Shown: positions 7,549 to 18,238 of the stretch, one piece after another
Layout: each line of letters starts with the position of its first letter
How positions within the stretch are numbered: position 1 is the stretch's first letter
Assembly (NCBI GenBank): GCA_035493475.1
Contig: DATJIF010000009.1
Span: 105,094-169,093, forward strand
Direction of reading: 5' to 3'
DNA length: 64,000 nucleotides
DNA from: Actinospica sp035493475
Lineage (GTDB): Bacteria > Actinomycetota > Actinomycetes > Streptomycetales > Catenulisporaceae
The notes under the pieces: model-generated
Seen by the model: only the letters and a program-made list of their open reading frames with translations
Told to the model about the DNA's origin: nothing
Databases searched by the model: none
Position numbers and translations under genes: made by a program

Positions 7549-8930
7549 GAAAGGGTTGCGAAGGGAACACGCTCGCGCAGGTCCAGCTCGATCTGCTCCA
7601 GGCTGCGCCCCTTGGTCTCCGGGACCAGCTTGAGCACCAGCCCGAACAGCAGGATGTTGACGGCCGCGAACACCCACATCGAGTGGCCGAGGCCGAGCTT
7701 GTGCGGGTCGGACATCGTCGGGAAGATCGCGGTGATGATGCCGGTCGCGGCCCAGAGCACGACGGCGCCGACGCCCATGCCGACCGCGCGCACCCGCATC
7801 GGGAAGATCTCGGCCATCATCACCCAGACCACCGCGCCCCAGCCGAGTTCGTACCCTGCCAGGTAGAGCACGAGCAGCACCAGCGTGAGCGAGCCGAGCA
7901 GCGACTTGTCGTGCACGTCGAGGACCACGAAGCCGGTCGCGATGAGCGTGGCCGCCATCACGATGTTGCCGAGCAGCAGCAGGGGCTTGCGACCCCAGCG
8001 GTCCACGACGAACACGACCCACGCCGTGAACAGCAGCTTCGTGACACCGAGCACGACGGCGCTGAGCAGGGCCGAGTTGGTGGTGAAGCCGAGCGAGACC
8101 AGCATCGTCGGGAAGTAGGCGTTGATCGCGTTGACGCCGCTGAACTGCTGGCCGATCGCCAGGATCAGCGCGACGACGAGCATCGGCCGCACCCACGGAG
8201 CCCACAGGTCGCGCACCCGTCCGCGCTGCTCGGCGTCCCCTTGCAGGACCTCGCGGATGGTGCTCAGCTCGCCGTCCACCTCGTCGGCGCCGTGCGTGCT
8301 CGCCAGCACCGCGCGCGCCTCGTCCTCGCGTCCCGCGGCGAGCAGCCAGCGCGGCGTCTCCGGCAGGAACCGCAACCCGATCAGCAGCACCACGGCCGGG
8401 ACCAGCGCGCCGGAGAACATCGCGCGCCAGTTGCCGGAGGAGGCGACCCAGTAGTCGACGAGGAACGCGATCAGGATGCCGCTGACGATGAAGATCTGGT
8501 TCAGCGACGCCATCGCGCCGCGTAGCCGGGCCGGAGCCAACTCGGACAGGTAGGTCGGCACGGTCGCCGACGAGCAGCCGATCCCGATGCCGAGCACGCC
8601 GCGCGCGATGACCATGGCCAGCACGCCGCCGGACGCCATACAGCCGATCGTGCCGCCGATGACGACGACGGCCGCGACCATGATCGTGCGCCGCCGCCCG
8701 ATCCGGTCGGAGAGCCGTCCCGCGAACGCGGCGCCGATCATCGCGCCGACCGACAGGCTCGCGGTGACGGCGCCCTTCTCGAACGGCGTCAGGTGCCAGT
8801 CCTTGGCCAGCAGCACCAGGATCCCGGCGATCACGCCGAGGTCGTAGCCGAACAGGATGCCGCCGAGCGCCCCGAAGAAGTAGAGAGTCCCCTTGCCGAC
8901 GCCGCGTCTCGGCGCCACCGATCCGATCAT
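7545..8930 (-). CDS. Sugar-porter family MFS transporter
   Basis: 461 residues from MIGSVAPRRG. Twelve hydrophobic segments with sugar-porter hallmarks: GRLSDRIGRRR after TM2, LPETPRWLL after TM6, QQFSGVNAINAYFP in TM7 and VPETKGRSLEQIE at the C-terminus. Probable proton symporter for a monosaccharide, resembling XylE/GalP. A longer reading frame extends to 9017, but family similarity starts only after the ATG at 8930, and the intervening DNA looks like promoter. It may serve the neighbouring lyase by importing its products, or may be independent. Confidence 0.88.
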   Translation of the reverse strand: MIGSVAPRRGVGKGTLYFFGALGGILFGYDLGVIAGILVLLAKDWHLTPFEKGAVTASLSVGAMIGAAFAGRLSDRIGRRRTIMVAAVVVIGGTIGCMASGGVLAMVIARGVLGIGIGCSSATVPTYLSELAPARLRGAMASLNQIFIVSGILIAFLVDYWVASSGNWRAMFSGALVPAVVLLIGLRFLPETPRWLLAAGREDEARAVLASTHGADEVDGELSTIREVLQGDAEQRGRVRDLWAPWVRPMLVVALILAIGQQFSGVNAINAYFPTMLVSLGFTTNSALLSAVVLGVTKLLFTAWVVFVVDRWGRKPLLLLGNIVMAATLIATGFVVLDVHDKSLLGSLTLVLLVLYLAGYELGWGAVVWVMMAEIFPMRVRAVGMGVGAVVLWAATGIITAIFPTMSDPHKLGLGHSMWVFAAVNILLFGLVLKLVPETKGRSLEQIELDLRERVPFATLS

Positions 8931-9061
8931 GGCTCGCCCTCGATCCCATGCCGTGGTGTGTGCGGGTGTGGTGGATGTGGGTTCCCCGCTGCCCACAACC
9001 TGGCGCCACACCCGCACACCGGCAATGCCCGAGCGCAGATCTTTTCATAAACGTGACGCTT

Positions 9062-9077
9062 GTTCATATCCATGAAC
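9062..9077. promoter_or_regulatory. Perfect inverted repeat GTTCAT-ATCC-ATGAAC upstream of the MFS gene
   Basis: Six-base arms with a 4-base centre, 132-147 bases ahead of the MFS start, within AT-richer DNA between the MFS gene and the amidohydrolase gene. A tandem GGGTAAA pair lies next to it, ending at 9112. Probably a regulator site for the sugar transporter. Confidence 0.4.
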
Positions 9078-9112
9078 GCGCCCCGCACTTTATATCCGGG
9101 TAAACGGGTAAA

Positions 9113-10570
9113 TCAGCCTTCGTGCTGGATGCGGTGCCGGTTCTCCCCGCCGTCGAACGAGGTGTACGTGTACGGGTTCGGGATCCGCTCGGTGGTCGGC
9201 AGCTCCGGCGTCACGCTCTGCTGCCAGGCCTCCTCGCCCATCGTCGCGCGGGCGTACTCGACGGTGCGGCCGACCGCCTCCTTCGCCGCCGCGAGGTCGC
9301 CGCGGACCAGCTTGTGCGCGTGCTTCACGACCTCGCCGCCGACCAGGACCGTGTGCACGTCGCCGCGTCCGGCCTGGTAGACGAGGCTGCCGTACGGGTG
9401 CAGCAGCGGGTACATCGCCGGCGAGTCGTCGTTCTTGATCAGGACGACGTCAGCCTGCTTACCCTCCGCGAGACTGCCGATCGTGGCGTCGAGCCCGAGC
9501 GCCCGCGCGCCGCCGATCGTGGCCCAGTGCGCGACCTCCTCGGCACGCAGGCTGTTGTGCACCACGGTCTCCTCGTTGGCGTGCGCCTCGAGGTGCTCGC
9601 GCGAGCGGTCGGCCGAGAGCGTCGCGCGCATCGCCGAGAACAGGTCGGCGCTCCACCACACGCTCGTGTCCATCGATATCGAGACCGGGATCCCGTGCTT
9701 GCGCAGCTGCCAGGTGGGCGGGTAGCCCTGTCCCGCGCTCTGCTCGCTCTCGGTCGAGACGGACACCGTGCCGCCGGACGCCGCGATGCGCTGGTACGAG
9801 TCGTCGCTCAACGTCGCCGCGTGCACGTACGTGACGTCCGGCGTCATGAAGCCGTGGTCCCACATCAGCCTGATGCTGTCGTCGTTCGTCGCGCCCCAGA
9901 CGCCCGCGTGCGTCGTCACGCGCAGGCCGAGTTCGCGCGCGGCCTCGAAGGCGCCCTTCTCCGGGAACGCCGGGTCGGCCGTCACGTCGAAGGCCAGTTG
10001 GAAGCCCAGCTTGTCGTCGCGCGCGTCGGCCATGCGGTCCACGAACGCGCGGAAGTCCTTGCTGTTGGACCACTCCCACGGCGCGCCGAGCAGGTTGCCG
10101 TAGGCGAGGACGTAGCGGCCCGGCGCACTGCGCAGCGCGTCGGCGGCCGCCTCGCCGTGCCCGACGGTCTGCAGGCCGTGCGACCAGTCGAGCGTCGTGG
10201 TCACGCCCGCGTCCACGGCTTCCAGCGCGGCGAGCGCGTTGCCCGCGTGGATGTCCTCGGGCCGGAAGATCTTGCCCCAGGTCAGGTAGTAGAACACGAA
10301 GTACTGGCTCAGCGTCCAGTCGGCGCCGAGGCCGCGTAGCGCGGTCTGCCACATGTGCCGGTGCGTGTCGACCATGCCCGGCATCAGGATCCCGCCGGAC
10401 GCGTCGATCTCGACGGCGTCGTCCGGCGCGGACAGCGCGAAGCCGACCGCGGCGATGCGGTCGCCGACGACGAGCAGGTCCCCGTGCTCGATGACGCCCG
10501 CCGCGTCCATCGTCAGGATCGTGGCGTCGCGGAAGACGATCGGGCGTCCGGGGGTGAATTCAACAGTCAT
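9113..10570 (-). CDS. Amidohydrolase (TRZ/ATZ, 8-oxoguanine deaminase-like)
   Basis: 485 residues. Metal-dependent hydrolase of the ATZ/TRZ/guanine-deaminase branch. DTHRHMW gives the first HxH pair, VTTHAGVWG and VHAATLSD the later His ligands, and SISMDTSVWW the catalytic Asp. The C-terminal GSLAEGKQADVVLI returns to the beta-sandwich typical of the family. It removes an amino or other leaving group from a ring. It lies 10 bases downstream of the ligA-like gene in the same leftward unit, so it probably processes a ring compound in that pathway. The substrate cannot be read from sequence. Confidence 0.82.
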   Translation of the reverse strand: MTVEFTPGRPIVFRDATILTMDAAGVIEHGDLLVVGDRIAAVGFALSAPDDAVEIDASGGILMPGMVDTHRHMWQTALRGLGADWTLSQYFVFYYLTWGKIFRPEDIHAGNALAALEAVDAGVTTTLDWSHGLQTVGHGEAAADALRSAPGRYVLAYGNLLGAPWEWSNSKDFRAFVDRMADARDDKLGFQLAFDVTADPAFPEKGAFEAARELGLRVTTHAGVWGATNDDSIRLMWDHGFMTPDVTYVHAATLSDDSYQRIAASGGTVSVSTESEQSAGQGYPPTWQLRKHGIPVSISMDTSVWWSADLFSAMRATLSADRSREHLEAHANEETVVHNSLRAEEVAHWATIGGARALGLDATIGSLAEGKQADVVLIKNDDSPAMYPLLHPYGSLVYQAGRGDVHTVLVGGEVVKHAHKLVRGDLAAAKEAVGRTVEYARATMGEEAWQQSVTPELPTTERIPNPYTYTSFDGGENRHRIQHEG

Positions 10571-10580
10571 AACATCCTCG

Positions 10581-10943
10581 TCATGTGCTGATATCGGGAT
10601 ACGGCAGCGTCTGGTGGGCGAGCTTCGCGGCGTAGTCCAGCTGCATCGCCAGCGGCTCGTCGTGGTCGCGCTCGAACATGGCGATCCAGAGCGTGAGCGT
10701 GAGGAAGGGGTGCGCGCCGAGCTCGAACAGCGCGACGTGGTCGTGCCCGGCCAGCGCGGCGCGCTCCTCGTCGGTGAAGGCGAGCCAGGTGGAGGCCTCG
10801 GCGTCCGGGAGGTTCAGGATCCGGTTGGCCCGCTCCCGCTCCCACCACTGCACGGTCCCGGCCGGATCATCCCGGTAGCGCTCGACGAGCTCCGGATCCC
10901 GGTCGATCGTGTAGAGGAACTTGTCGACAAGGTACTTGCTCAC
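10581..10943 (-). CDS. LigA-like small subunit of extradiol dioxygenase
   Basis: 120 residues, GTG start sharing GTGA with the stop of the ligB-like gene. Matches the all-helical LigA/protocatechuate 4,5-dioxygenase alpha-subunit family (VDKFLYTIDRDPELVERY, LTDEE-like FTDEERAALAGHD, LGAHPFL). LigA caps the active site of LigB. Linked to the beta subunit by overlap and to the amidohydrolase downstream. Confidence 0.8.
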   Translation of the reverse strand: MSKYLVDKFLYTIDRDPELVERYRDDPAGTVQWWERERANRILNLPDAEASTWLAFTDEERAALAGHDHVALFELGAHPFLTLTLWIAMFERDHDEPLAMQLDYAAKLAHQTLPYPDIST

Positions 10944-11800
10944 GCGTCGACTCCGTTCGGGTACCAGGTGAAGTAGGCCTCCATCGTGTGGAACAGGTCG
11001 AGGCTGTCGGCGTAGTCGGCCTTGGCGTAGCCCGCAAGTCCCATCATCAGCATGAAGTCCATGAATCCGTGCGTCGCGTTGCCCGGCGCGTGCAGGCTGT
11101 CGAGGGTCACGTTCGCCAGGCAGCCGTCGATGTCCCCGTTCGCGATCCACTCGACGGCCTTCGCGTCGAACTCGGGGTCGGGGCCGTGCGGACCGAACTG
11201 CCGCGGGCCGCCGAGTTCCAGCGAGAGGTGGCCGGTGCCGATCGCGGCGACGCGCAGGTCGCTCGGCCAGGAGTCGATCAGTTCGCGCAGCGTCCGGCCG
11301 AGGGCCACGAAGCGCTCGGGGCGCGGCAGCGGCGGCGCGAAGATGTTCGTGTAGATCGGCACGACGGGGAGGTCGTTCTGCGGGCGCACGGTCAGGATCG
11401 GGCAGGTGATCGAGTGGTCCACGCGCAGCTCGTTGGAGAACGCGAGGTCGAAGCCGCGGTCGATGCCCTCGCGCAGGATGTACGCGGACAGTTCCTCGTG
11501 CCCCTTGAGCAGCAGCCGCGGCAGGCCGAACTCGCGCTCCTCGTTGTAGTAGTTCGCGTCGTAGAAGGGCGCCTTGCCGACCAGGAACTGCGGCATGTTG
11601 TCGAGCCAGAGCTGGTGGAAGTGGTCTGATCCGACCATCACCAGCACGTCCGGCCGCACCCGTTCGAGCGTCGCGCGGTACGCGGCCACCTTCTCGATCC
11701 ACGCGGCCGCGAAGGGCGGCGCCTCGTGCTCGGGCAGCCGGCTGGTGCGGTAGTAGAACGGGTGGTGCGTGGTGGCCAGGATGGCGACGAGCTTCGCCAC
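10940..11800 (-). CDS. LigB-type extradiol ring-cleavage dioxygenase
   Basis: 286 residues from a GTG preceded by GGAGGGG. Class III extradiol dioxygenase: ATTHHPFYY and VGSDHFHQLW carry likely non-heme iron ligands, and AAIGTGHLSLELGG and NATHGFMDF complete the active-site region. It opens a catechol- or aminophenol-like ring with dioxygen. First gene of a leftward unit with the LigA-like subunit and an amidohydrolase. It is divergent from the IclR regulator, with a palindromic operator in the 130-base gap. The aromatic substrate is unknown; gallate/protocatechuate or an aminated ring are options. Confidence 0.85.
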   Translation of the reverse strand: MAKLVAILATTHHPFYYRTSRLPEHEAPPFAAAWIEKVAAYRATLERVRPDVLVMVGSDHFHQLWLDNMPQFLVGKAPFYDANYYNEEREFGLPRLLLKGHEELSAYILREGIDRGFDLAFSNELRVDHSITCPILTVRPQNDLPVVPIYTNIFAPPLPRPERFVALGRTLRELIDSWPSDLRVAAIGTGHLSLELGGPRQFGPHGPDPEFDAKAVEWIANGDIDGCLANVTLDSLHAPGNATHGFMDFMLMMGLAGYAKADYADSLDLFHTMEAYFTWYPNGVDA

Positions 11801-11829
11801 GGGCCCCTCCTTCGTACCGGAGCTATGAT

Positions 11830-11851
11830 CGGACAAGTGTCCGCAGAGCGG
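11830..11851. promoter_or_regulatory. IclR operator, copy 1 (CGGACA-N2-TGTCCG)
   Basis: The perfect palindrome CGGACA-AG-TGTCCG is followed directly by CAGAGCGG. The same palindrome plus the same 8-base tail recurs at 12749-12770, on the other side of the iclR gene. Copy 1 sits between the divergent ligB-like and iclR genes. The duplication makes it the best candidate for the binding site of the IclR protein. Confidence 0.7.
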
Positions 11852-11930
11852 CGCTACCGGAACCTTGCGCCAGTCGGGCCGCGCTGTCAATAGTCTTGGC
11901 CCGGATGGAGTCCCCCTTCGGAGGTGAGCA

Positions 11931-12731
11931 GTGGCACGACGTGGCACCGGCCCGGACTTCGTCGAGGCGCTGGCCCGCGGCCTCGACGTGCTGGCCTGCT
12001 TCGACGAGACCCGGCCGCGGATGACGCTCAGCGAGATCGCGGCCGCCGCGGACCTGGCCCGGCCGACCGCGCGGCGGCTGCTGCTCACGCTCGAGGAGCT
12101 CGGCTACGTGCGCGTTGACGGCGGCGGCTACGGGCTCACTCCGCGGGTGCTGCGGCTCGGCATGGCGTACGTCGGCTCGCTCGGCCTGTGGGACATCGCC
12201 CGGCCGCACCTGGAGACCCTGGTCGCGCAGACCGGCGAGTCGAGCTCGATGAGCCAGCTCGACGGCTCGGACATCGTCTACGTCGCGCGCGTCTCGGTGC
12301 CGAAGATCATCGCGCTGCGGGTGCAGATCGGCACCCGCTTCCCGGCGCTGGTCACCTCGCAGGGCAAGGTGCTGCTCGCCGCCCTCGACCCGGCCGAACT
12401 GGCCGAGACGCTGGCCGAGCCGAGCCGCGCCGGCCTGCCGCCGTTCCCTGAGCGGGACCGCGCCGCGCTGGAGGAGGAACTGCGTACGGTCCGGGCCCGC
12501 GGCTGGGCGCTGGCCGACGAGGAGCTGGCCCCGGGCGTCCGCTCCGTGGCCGTCCCGGTGCGCGACGGCGACGGCCGGGTCCGCGCGGCGATGAACGTGA
12601 CCGTGCACGCCGCCGAGACCAGCGTCGAGAAGCTGACCGGCGAACACCTGCCCAAGCTGCTGCACACGGCCGGGGAGGTCTCGGCGGAGTGGGCGCTGTG
12701 GCGGTCCCGGCCGCAGTCCGGGCGGCCTTGA
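11931..12731 (+). CDS. IclR-family transcriptional regulator
   Basis: 266 residues, GTG start with GGAGG 6 bases upstream. The N-terminal winged helix (TLSEIAAAADLARPTARRLLLTLEELGYV) and C-terminal effector domain (TSQGKVLLA, GWALADEELAPGVRSVAVPV) are typical of the PcaR/PobR-like branch that controls aromatic-acid catabolism. It is divergent from the dioxygenase unit and followed by the CoA-transferase and lyase genes. Two identical operator cores flank it, so it probably controls both arms, and itself, in response to a pathway aromatic acid. Confidence 0.9.
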   Translation: MARRGTGPDFVEALARGLDVLACFDETRPRMTLSEIAAAADLARPTARRLLLTLEELGYVRVDGGGYGLTPRVLRLGMAYVGSLGLWDIARPHLETLVAQTGESSSMSQLDGSDIVYVARVSVPKIIALRVQIGTRFPALVTSQGKVLLAALDPAELAETLAEPSRAGLPPFPERDRAALEEELRTVRARGWALADEELAPGVRSVAVPVRDGDGRVRAAMNVTVHAAETSVEKLTGEHLPKLLHTAGEVSAEWALWRSRPQSGRP

Positions 12732-12748
12732 CAACGGCCCAAGATTTT

Positions 12749-12770
12749 CGGACAGTTGTCCGCAGAGCGG
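12749..12770. promoter_or_regulatory. IclR operator, copy 2 (CGGACA-N2-TGTCCG)
   Basis: CGGACA-GT-TGTCCG followed by CAGAGCGG, matching copy 1 at 20 of 22 bases. It lies between the iclR stop and the GTG of the CoA-transferase gene (21 bases away), so that gene pair has its own control site. Confidence 0.7.
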
Positions 12771-12790
12771 TCGCCACGAAGGGAGACGCC

Positions 12791-13935
<1,145 letters not shown>

Positions 13936-13939
<4 letters not shown>

Positions 13940-14733
13940 CCCTCGACTTCCCCACCTCCTTGGGCACCTCCGACGCCGAACACATCCACCTGCTAGGCCA
14001 AGACGTAGCCGGCGACCTCATGGGCCGAGTCGGCTTCGGTGAGTTGGCCTTCTGGCTCATCACCCGCCGCCGCCCCACCAGCGGCGAGGCGCGCCTGTTC
14101 GAGGCCGTACTCATCGGCCTGGCCGACCACGGCTTCACCCCCACCGCCATCGCCGCGCGCCTCACGTACCTCAGCGCCCCCGACGCCGTGCAGGGCGCGT
14201 TGGCAGCCGGACTCCTAGGCGGCGGCTCCCGCTTCCTAGGCGTCACCGAAGACACCGGCCGCTTCCTAGCCGAAGTCCTCGCCGCAGCCCCCGAACTCCC
14301 CCGATCCGAAGAAGCCTGGGACGCGCTCGCCCGCACCGCCGTCACCACCCGCAAGGCAGCAGGAAAGTTCGTCCCCGGCCTAGGCCACCCCGTCCACAAG
14401 CAGCAGGACCCGCGCACCCCGAAGCTCATCGAGATCGCCCACGCGGAAGATCTCTACGGCCCGCACCTGGCCCTCTTCGAAGCGATCGGCCGCGTCCACC
14501 CCGAGATCCTCGGCAAGACCCTCCCCCTCAACGGCGCCGGAGTCAGCGGCGCCGCCCTCGCCGACCTCGGCCTGCCGCACGAACTGCTGCGCGCCGCCGT
14601 CCTGCTGGCCCGCTGCGCCGGACTCATCGGCCACATCGCCGAGGAGATGACCCGCCCCGTGGCCAACTCCATCTACCTCACCGTCGACCGCAACGCCCGC
14701 TACGTCGAGCCGGACAGCCCTACCATTCCGTGA
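13936..14733 (+). CDS. Citryl-CoA lyase / citrate-synthase-like protein
   Basis: 265 residues. Short citrate-synthase superfamily protein: FGELAFWLITRRRPT near the start and VPGLGHPVHKQQDPRTPKL with the active-site His are typical of stand-alone citryl-CoA lyases and related C-C lyases. With the coupled CoA-transferase it could split citryl-CoA or a related 2-hydroxy-acyl-CoA into an oxoacid and acetyl-CoA. The first half uses the rare codon CTA repeatedly, unlike neighbouring genes. No clear terminator follows. Confidence 0.75.
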
Positions 14734-14822
14734 CCGATCGGTGACAACCGCCCGCCGCCCGCACCGTCTTTAGCGGCAGAGGCGGGGATCGGCCCCCGCC
14801 CACAGGGGAGGACCGATCCATC

Positions 14823-15458
14823 ATGCACAAGCACATCGCCGGGGCCGCATTGGCCGTAACCGCCACGATCCTGCTCAGCGGCTGCACGTCGTCCGGCACG
14901 CCCTCGGCTCAGGGCAGCAGCACGTCGCCCGCCAGTTCTTCACCGACCGCGACGGCGAGCTCGTCGTCCGCACCCACGTCCACCACGACGTCCACGGGCA
15001 GCGCCGGTTCCACCTGCACCGGAGACCAACTGTCCCTCTCCGCCTCGCAGGACAGCGCCGCAGGGCTCTTCGACTACATCGTCATCGAGTTCGTCAATCA
15101 GAGCTCGACCACGTGCACAGTCGAGGGCTACCCGGGCGCCGCCGGATACGGCGTGACCGACAGCAACTACGCCATCAACTCGACCCGGACCCTCAGCGGC
15201 AACGTCGGCGACAAGTACACCGCCCCGGCGCCGATCACGCTGAAGCCCGGTACCACCGCGTCGACCATCCTCGAGTGGACCGACAAGCCGACCCCCGGCC
15301 ACCCGTACGCCGACTGCCTCCGCTACGGCGCGGGCTCGTTCGGCATCACGGCCCCGAACGTGACGCAGACCAAGCACATCGCGCTCCCGTCCGACGTCTG
15401 CTCCGGCCTGCTGGTCCACCCCCTCGTCCCGGGCTCCACCGGCCGTCAGGCTAGCTAG
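14823..15458 (+). CDS. Secreted lipoprotein with DUF4232 domain
   Basis: 211 residues. ATG preceded by GGGGAGGA. Lipobox LLSGC at about residues 18-22, then a Ser/Thr/Ala-rich low-complexity spacer of about 50 residues. The C-terminal DUF4232 domain begins at CTGDQLSL and includes IEFVNQSSTTCTVEGYPG and LPSDVC, with paired cysteines. These domains are common on actinobacterial cell surfaces and have no assigned reaction. The gene converges on the NB-ARC regulator; the two stop codons overlap within GCTAGCTAGC at 15450-15459. Confidence 0.8.
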   Translation: MHKHIAGAALAVTATILLSGCTSSGTPSAQGSSTSPASSSPTATASSSSAPTSTTTSTGSAGSTCTGDQLSLSASQDSAAGLFDYIVIEFVNQSSTTCTVEGYPGAAGYGVTDSNYAINSTRTLSGNVGDKYTAPAPITLKPGTTASTILEWTDKPTPGHPYADCLRYGAGSFGITAPNVTQTKHIALPSDVCSGLLVHPLVPGSTGRQAS

Positions 15459-18195
15459 CGGCGAGTACTTCGGTGAGCAAGGCGTCGATCTGCTCGTCCA
15501 GCGACGGGAACTGAGCCTCGGCGTGGATGGACCGCGCCTGCTCCAGCCGGTCGCGCGCGGTCGCGTAGTCGGGCGGGGTCTGGGCCAGGGCTATGCGGGC
15601 CATGCCGTAGGCGGCTCGTGCTCGGGCCTTGATGTCCGAGTCCTCCTGGGCGAGCAGCACGCGCTCGTAGTGCTCGCGGGCGCGTGACGGGTCGCCTAGG
15701 GCCAGGTGGGCGTCGCCGGTGTGCTGCGCGAGGTGGAGGGTCCAGCGGGTCTGGGGCTGGTCGTGGAGTAGGGATTGGGCCTGGTCGAAGAAACGCAGCG
15801 CGTCGGCGGGTGCACCGGAATGCAGTGCGTTGACGCCGAGGTTGACGGCCGACTGGACCACTTCGGAGTAGTAGCCGATGTCGCGGGCGAGTTGGTCTGC
15901 CTGTCGGAGCAAGCGCGCCGACTCGTCGAAGTCGCCGCGGTTGGTGGCGAGCGTGCCGAGCACGTTGAGGACCTCGGCGTACAGCGCGGTCGCACCGGCC
16001 TGGTCGGCGAGCACCGCTGCCTCTGCCGCCATGGCCAGCGACCTCTCGTGGTCGCCCAGCGAGCTGGTGCTCAGGGCCACGTTGATGAGGATGTAGGACC
16101 GCATCTTGTCTGACACGTCGCTCGCGCCGTTGAGTTTCAGCGCCGCGGAGTGCCAGCCCAGGGCTTCCCGGTGACGGCCCATCGCCGCGGCCGTGACACC
16201 CAGATTCTGCAGGCAGAAGACCTCACCCCGGCACTCGCCGGTCTCGCGCATGATGGCAAGCGACTTCTCGTAGAGCTCGATCGCCGCGCGGAACAGCCCC
16301 GTCTCGAGTTGGATGCCGGCTACTTCGGCCAGGCTTACCGCGAGTTGCCGCGGGTCGCCGACGGCTTCACGGAAGCGCAGCGCCTTTCCCGCGCTGCGCA
16401 GCGCCTCGTCGTAGCGTCCGGTGAGCGTGTCACCCGAGATCTTCGCGCTCCACATCTCGGCCTGCGCGAACGCGTCGTTCTCCGCCTCCGCGGCGGCCAG
16501 GCCGTACCGGCAGCTCTCCACCCAGTCCGCGTGGTATCCGTTCATGGCGTAGAAGCCCCGCAAGGTCTGGGTGAACCGCCACGCGTGTCCTGGTCGGCCG
16601 GACGTCGCGGCGTGCCTGGTCGCGGACAGCAGGTTCGCGCGCTCGGCCGCCAGCCATGCCCGCGCCCCCTCCACGTCGGCGATCACCGGTGCGGCGACCG
16701 CGGGCGGTGCCGGGGAGGTTTCGGGCCGGGGCCTGCCCGGACTGTACATGTCCATCGCAGCGTTCGCGGCGTGCAGATACCAGCTCAGATATCGCGTGAT
16801 CGAGGCCTGCTGTTCGGCGTCTGAATCGGTGGCGCGGCACGTCCGAGCCGCGTAGGCGCGCAGGAGGTCGTGCATTTCGAAGCGGCCCGATGCCGTCTGT
16901 TCGATCAGGTGCTCGTCCTGAAGCAGTTCCAGGATCTTGCCGGCTTCGGCCACGTCGATTCCGGCCAGCGCCGCCACGGATCGCGTGGTCGCATCCGGCC
17001 CCGGGTCGATGCCGAGGAGGCGGAAGACACGCCGCGCCGCGTCGGGCAGGCCTTCGTAGGACAGGGCGAACACGGCGGTGACGTCGCGGCCGCCGGTGGT
17101 CATCTCGCCGATCCCCTTGGCCAGTCGGTCGACGAGGTCGCGCAACTGCCAGGCCGGGCGGGAGCGGAGGCGGGCGGCGGCGAGCGAGACCGCCAGCGGG
17201 AGGCCGCCGCACAGGTCCGCGATCTGTCGGGCGGCATCGGGTTCGGCGGCGACGCGCTCGGGTCCGGCGATCCGGGCCAGCAGTTGCACGGATTCGCCGG
17301 GTTCGAGGACGTCGAGCATCGTGATGACGGAGTTGTCCAGCGCGGCGAGGCTGCGGCGGCTGGTGACCAGCACCAGGCAGCTCGGACTGCTGGGAATCAG
17401 GTCTCGTACCTGGTTCGCGTCGGCGGCGTTGTCGAGCAGGACCAGCGCGTGTTTGCCGTGCATGCGGTCGCGGAACATCGCGGCGCGTTCGTCCAGCGTC
17501 TCGGGGACGTGCTGCGCGGCGACGCCCAACTGCCGCAGGAACGCGTCGAGCACGGCGGCGGGGTCGGCGGGCGGGCGGTCCGGGTCGAAGCCGCGGAGGT
17601 TCATGTACAGCTGGATGTCGGCATAGCGGCCGGCCTGGATGAGCCGGTGCGCGGTGTGCACGGCGAGCTGTGTCTTGCCGACGCCGCCCATGCCTTCGAT
17701 CACTGATATGAGGACGGAGGGGGACGCCGCCGACCGGGCCGTGGCGGTCTCCATCAGGCGGTCGATCTCGGTGCGACGGCCGGTGAACGTGGCCAGGTCG
17801 GGCGGCAGCTGGCGGAACGCGCCGACCGTGCTGCTCGTCTTGGCCGACGCGTGGACCCGGACGCACGCCGCCCGCCAGCGTGCGACGTCCGGTTCCGGCA
17901 CGCCGAGCGCCCGCACGATGGCGGAGACCAGGTCCAGGTCGAGTCGGCGGCGGTGCGGTTGGAAGACCTCGCCGATGGTGGTGTGCGCCACCGTCTGCGG
18001 CGGCCGCATCAGCGGACCCACCCGCTTGGCCAGGAGCCGGAAGGAGGGCCCGCCCGCCCACAACCGCAGCCGGCCGAGCTCATGGATGAACTCGGCGAGG
18101 TCGACCACTCGGTCCGGATCCGGATACGCGTCATCGTGTACCACGTGCGACTCCCCGACAGCCCGTTCGCGTCCACTTCGCCCGATCCGCGCCAT
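15451..18195 (-). CDS. NB-ARC/TPR signal-transduction regulator (STAND ATPase)
   Basis: 914 residues. The N-terminal part (about 33-110) looks like a helix-turn-helix-containing segment seen in actinobacterial STAND proteins. FTGRRTEID opens the NB-ARC module, with Walker A GMGGVGKTQLA near 168-178, Walker B HALVLLDN and GGLPLAVSLAA. From about residue 560 the protein is a run of TPR repeats (GRYDEALRSAGKALRF, GRHREALGWHSAALKL, DFDESARLLRQADQLA). Such proteins oligomerise on ligand and ATP binding and often act as regulators. No obvious target gene. A GTG near VVHDDAY could be an alternative start. Confidence 0.85.
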   Translation of the reverse strand: MARIGRSGRERAVGESHVVHDDAYPDPDRVVDLAEFIHELGRLRLWAGGPSFRLLAKRVGPLMRPPQTVAHTTIGEVFQPHRRRLDLDLVSAIVRALGVPEPDVARWRAACVRVHASAKTSSTVGAFRQLPPDLATFTGRRTEIDRLMETATARSAASPSVLISVIEGMGGVGKTQLAVHTAHRLIQAGRYADIQLYMNLRGFDPDRPPADPAAVLDAFLRQLGVAAQHVPETLDERAAMFRDRMHGKHALVLLDNAADANQVRDLIPSSPSCLVLVTSRRSLAALDNSVITMLDVLEPGESVQLLARIAGPERVAAEPDAARQIADLCGGLPLAVSLAAARLRSRPAWQLRDLVDRLAKGIGEMTTGGRDVTAVFALSYEGLPDAARRVFRLLGIDPGPDATTRSVAALAGIDVAEAGKILELLQDEHLIEQTASGRFEMHDLLRAYAARTCRATDSDAEQQASITRYLSWYLHAANAAMDMYSPGRPRPETSPAPPAVAAPVIADVEGARAWLAAERANLLSATRHAATSGRPGHAWRFTQTLRGFYAMNGYHADWVESCRYGLAAAEAENDAFAQAEMWSAKISGDTLTGRYDEALRSAGKALRFREAVGDPRQLAVSLAEVAGIQLETGLFRAAIELYEKSLAIMRETGECRGEVFCLQNLGVTAAAMGRHREALGWHSAALKLNGASDVSDKMRSYILINVALSTSSLGDHERSLAMAAEAAVLADQAGATALYAEVLNVLGTLATNRGDFDESARLLRQADQLARDIGYYSEVVQSAVNLGVNALHSGAPADALRFFDQAQSLLHDQPQTRWTLHLAQHTGDAHLALGDPSRAREHYERVLLAQEDSDIKARARAAYGMARIALAQTPPDYATARDRLEQARSIHAEAQFPSLDEQIDALLTEVLAAS

Positions 18196-18238
18196 TCTAC
18201 GGATTCGGCGGATTACGGTCTCGGGGATAAAAGACGGC

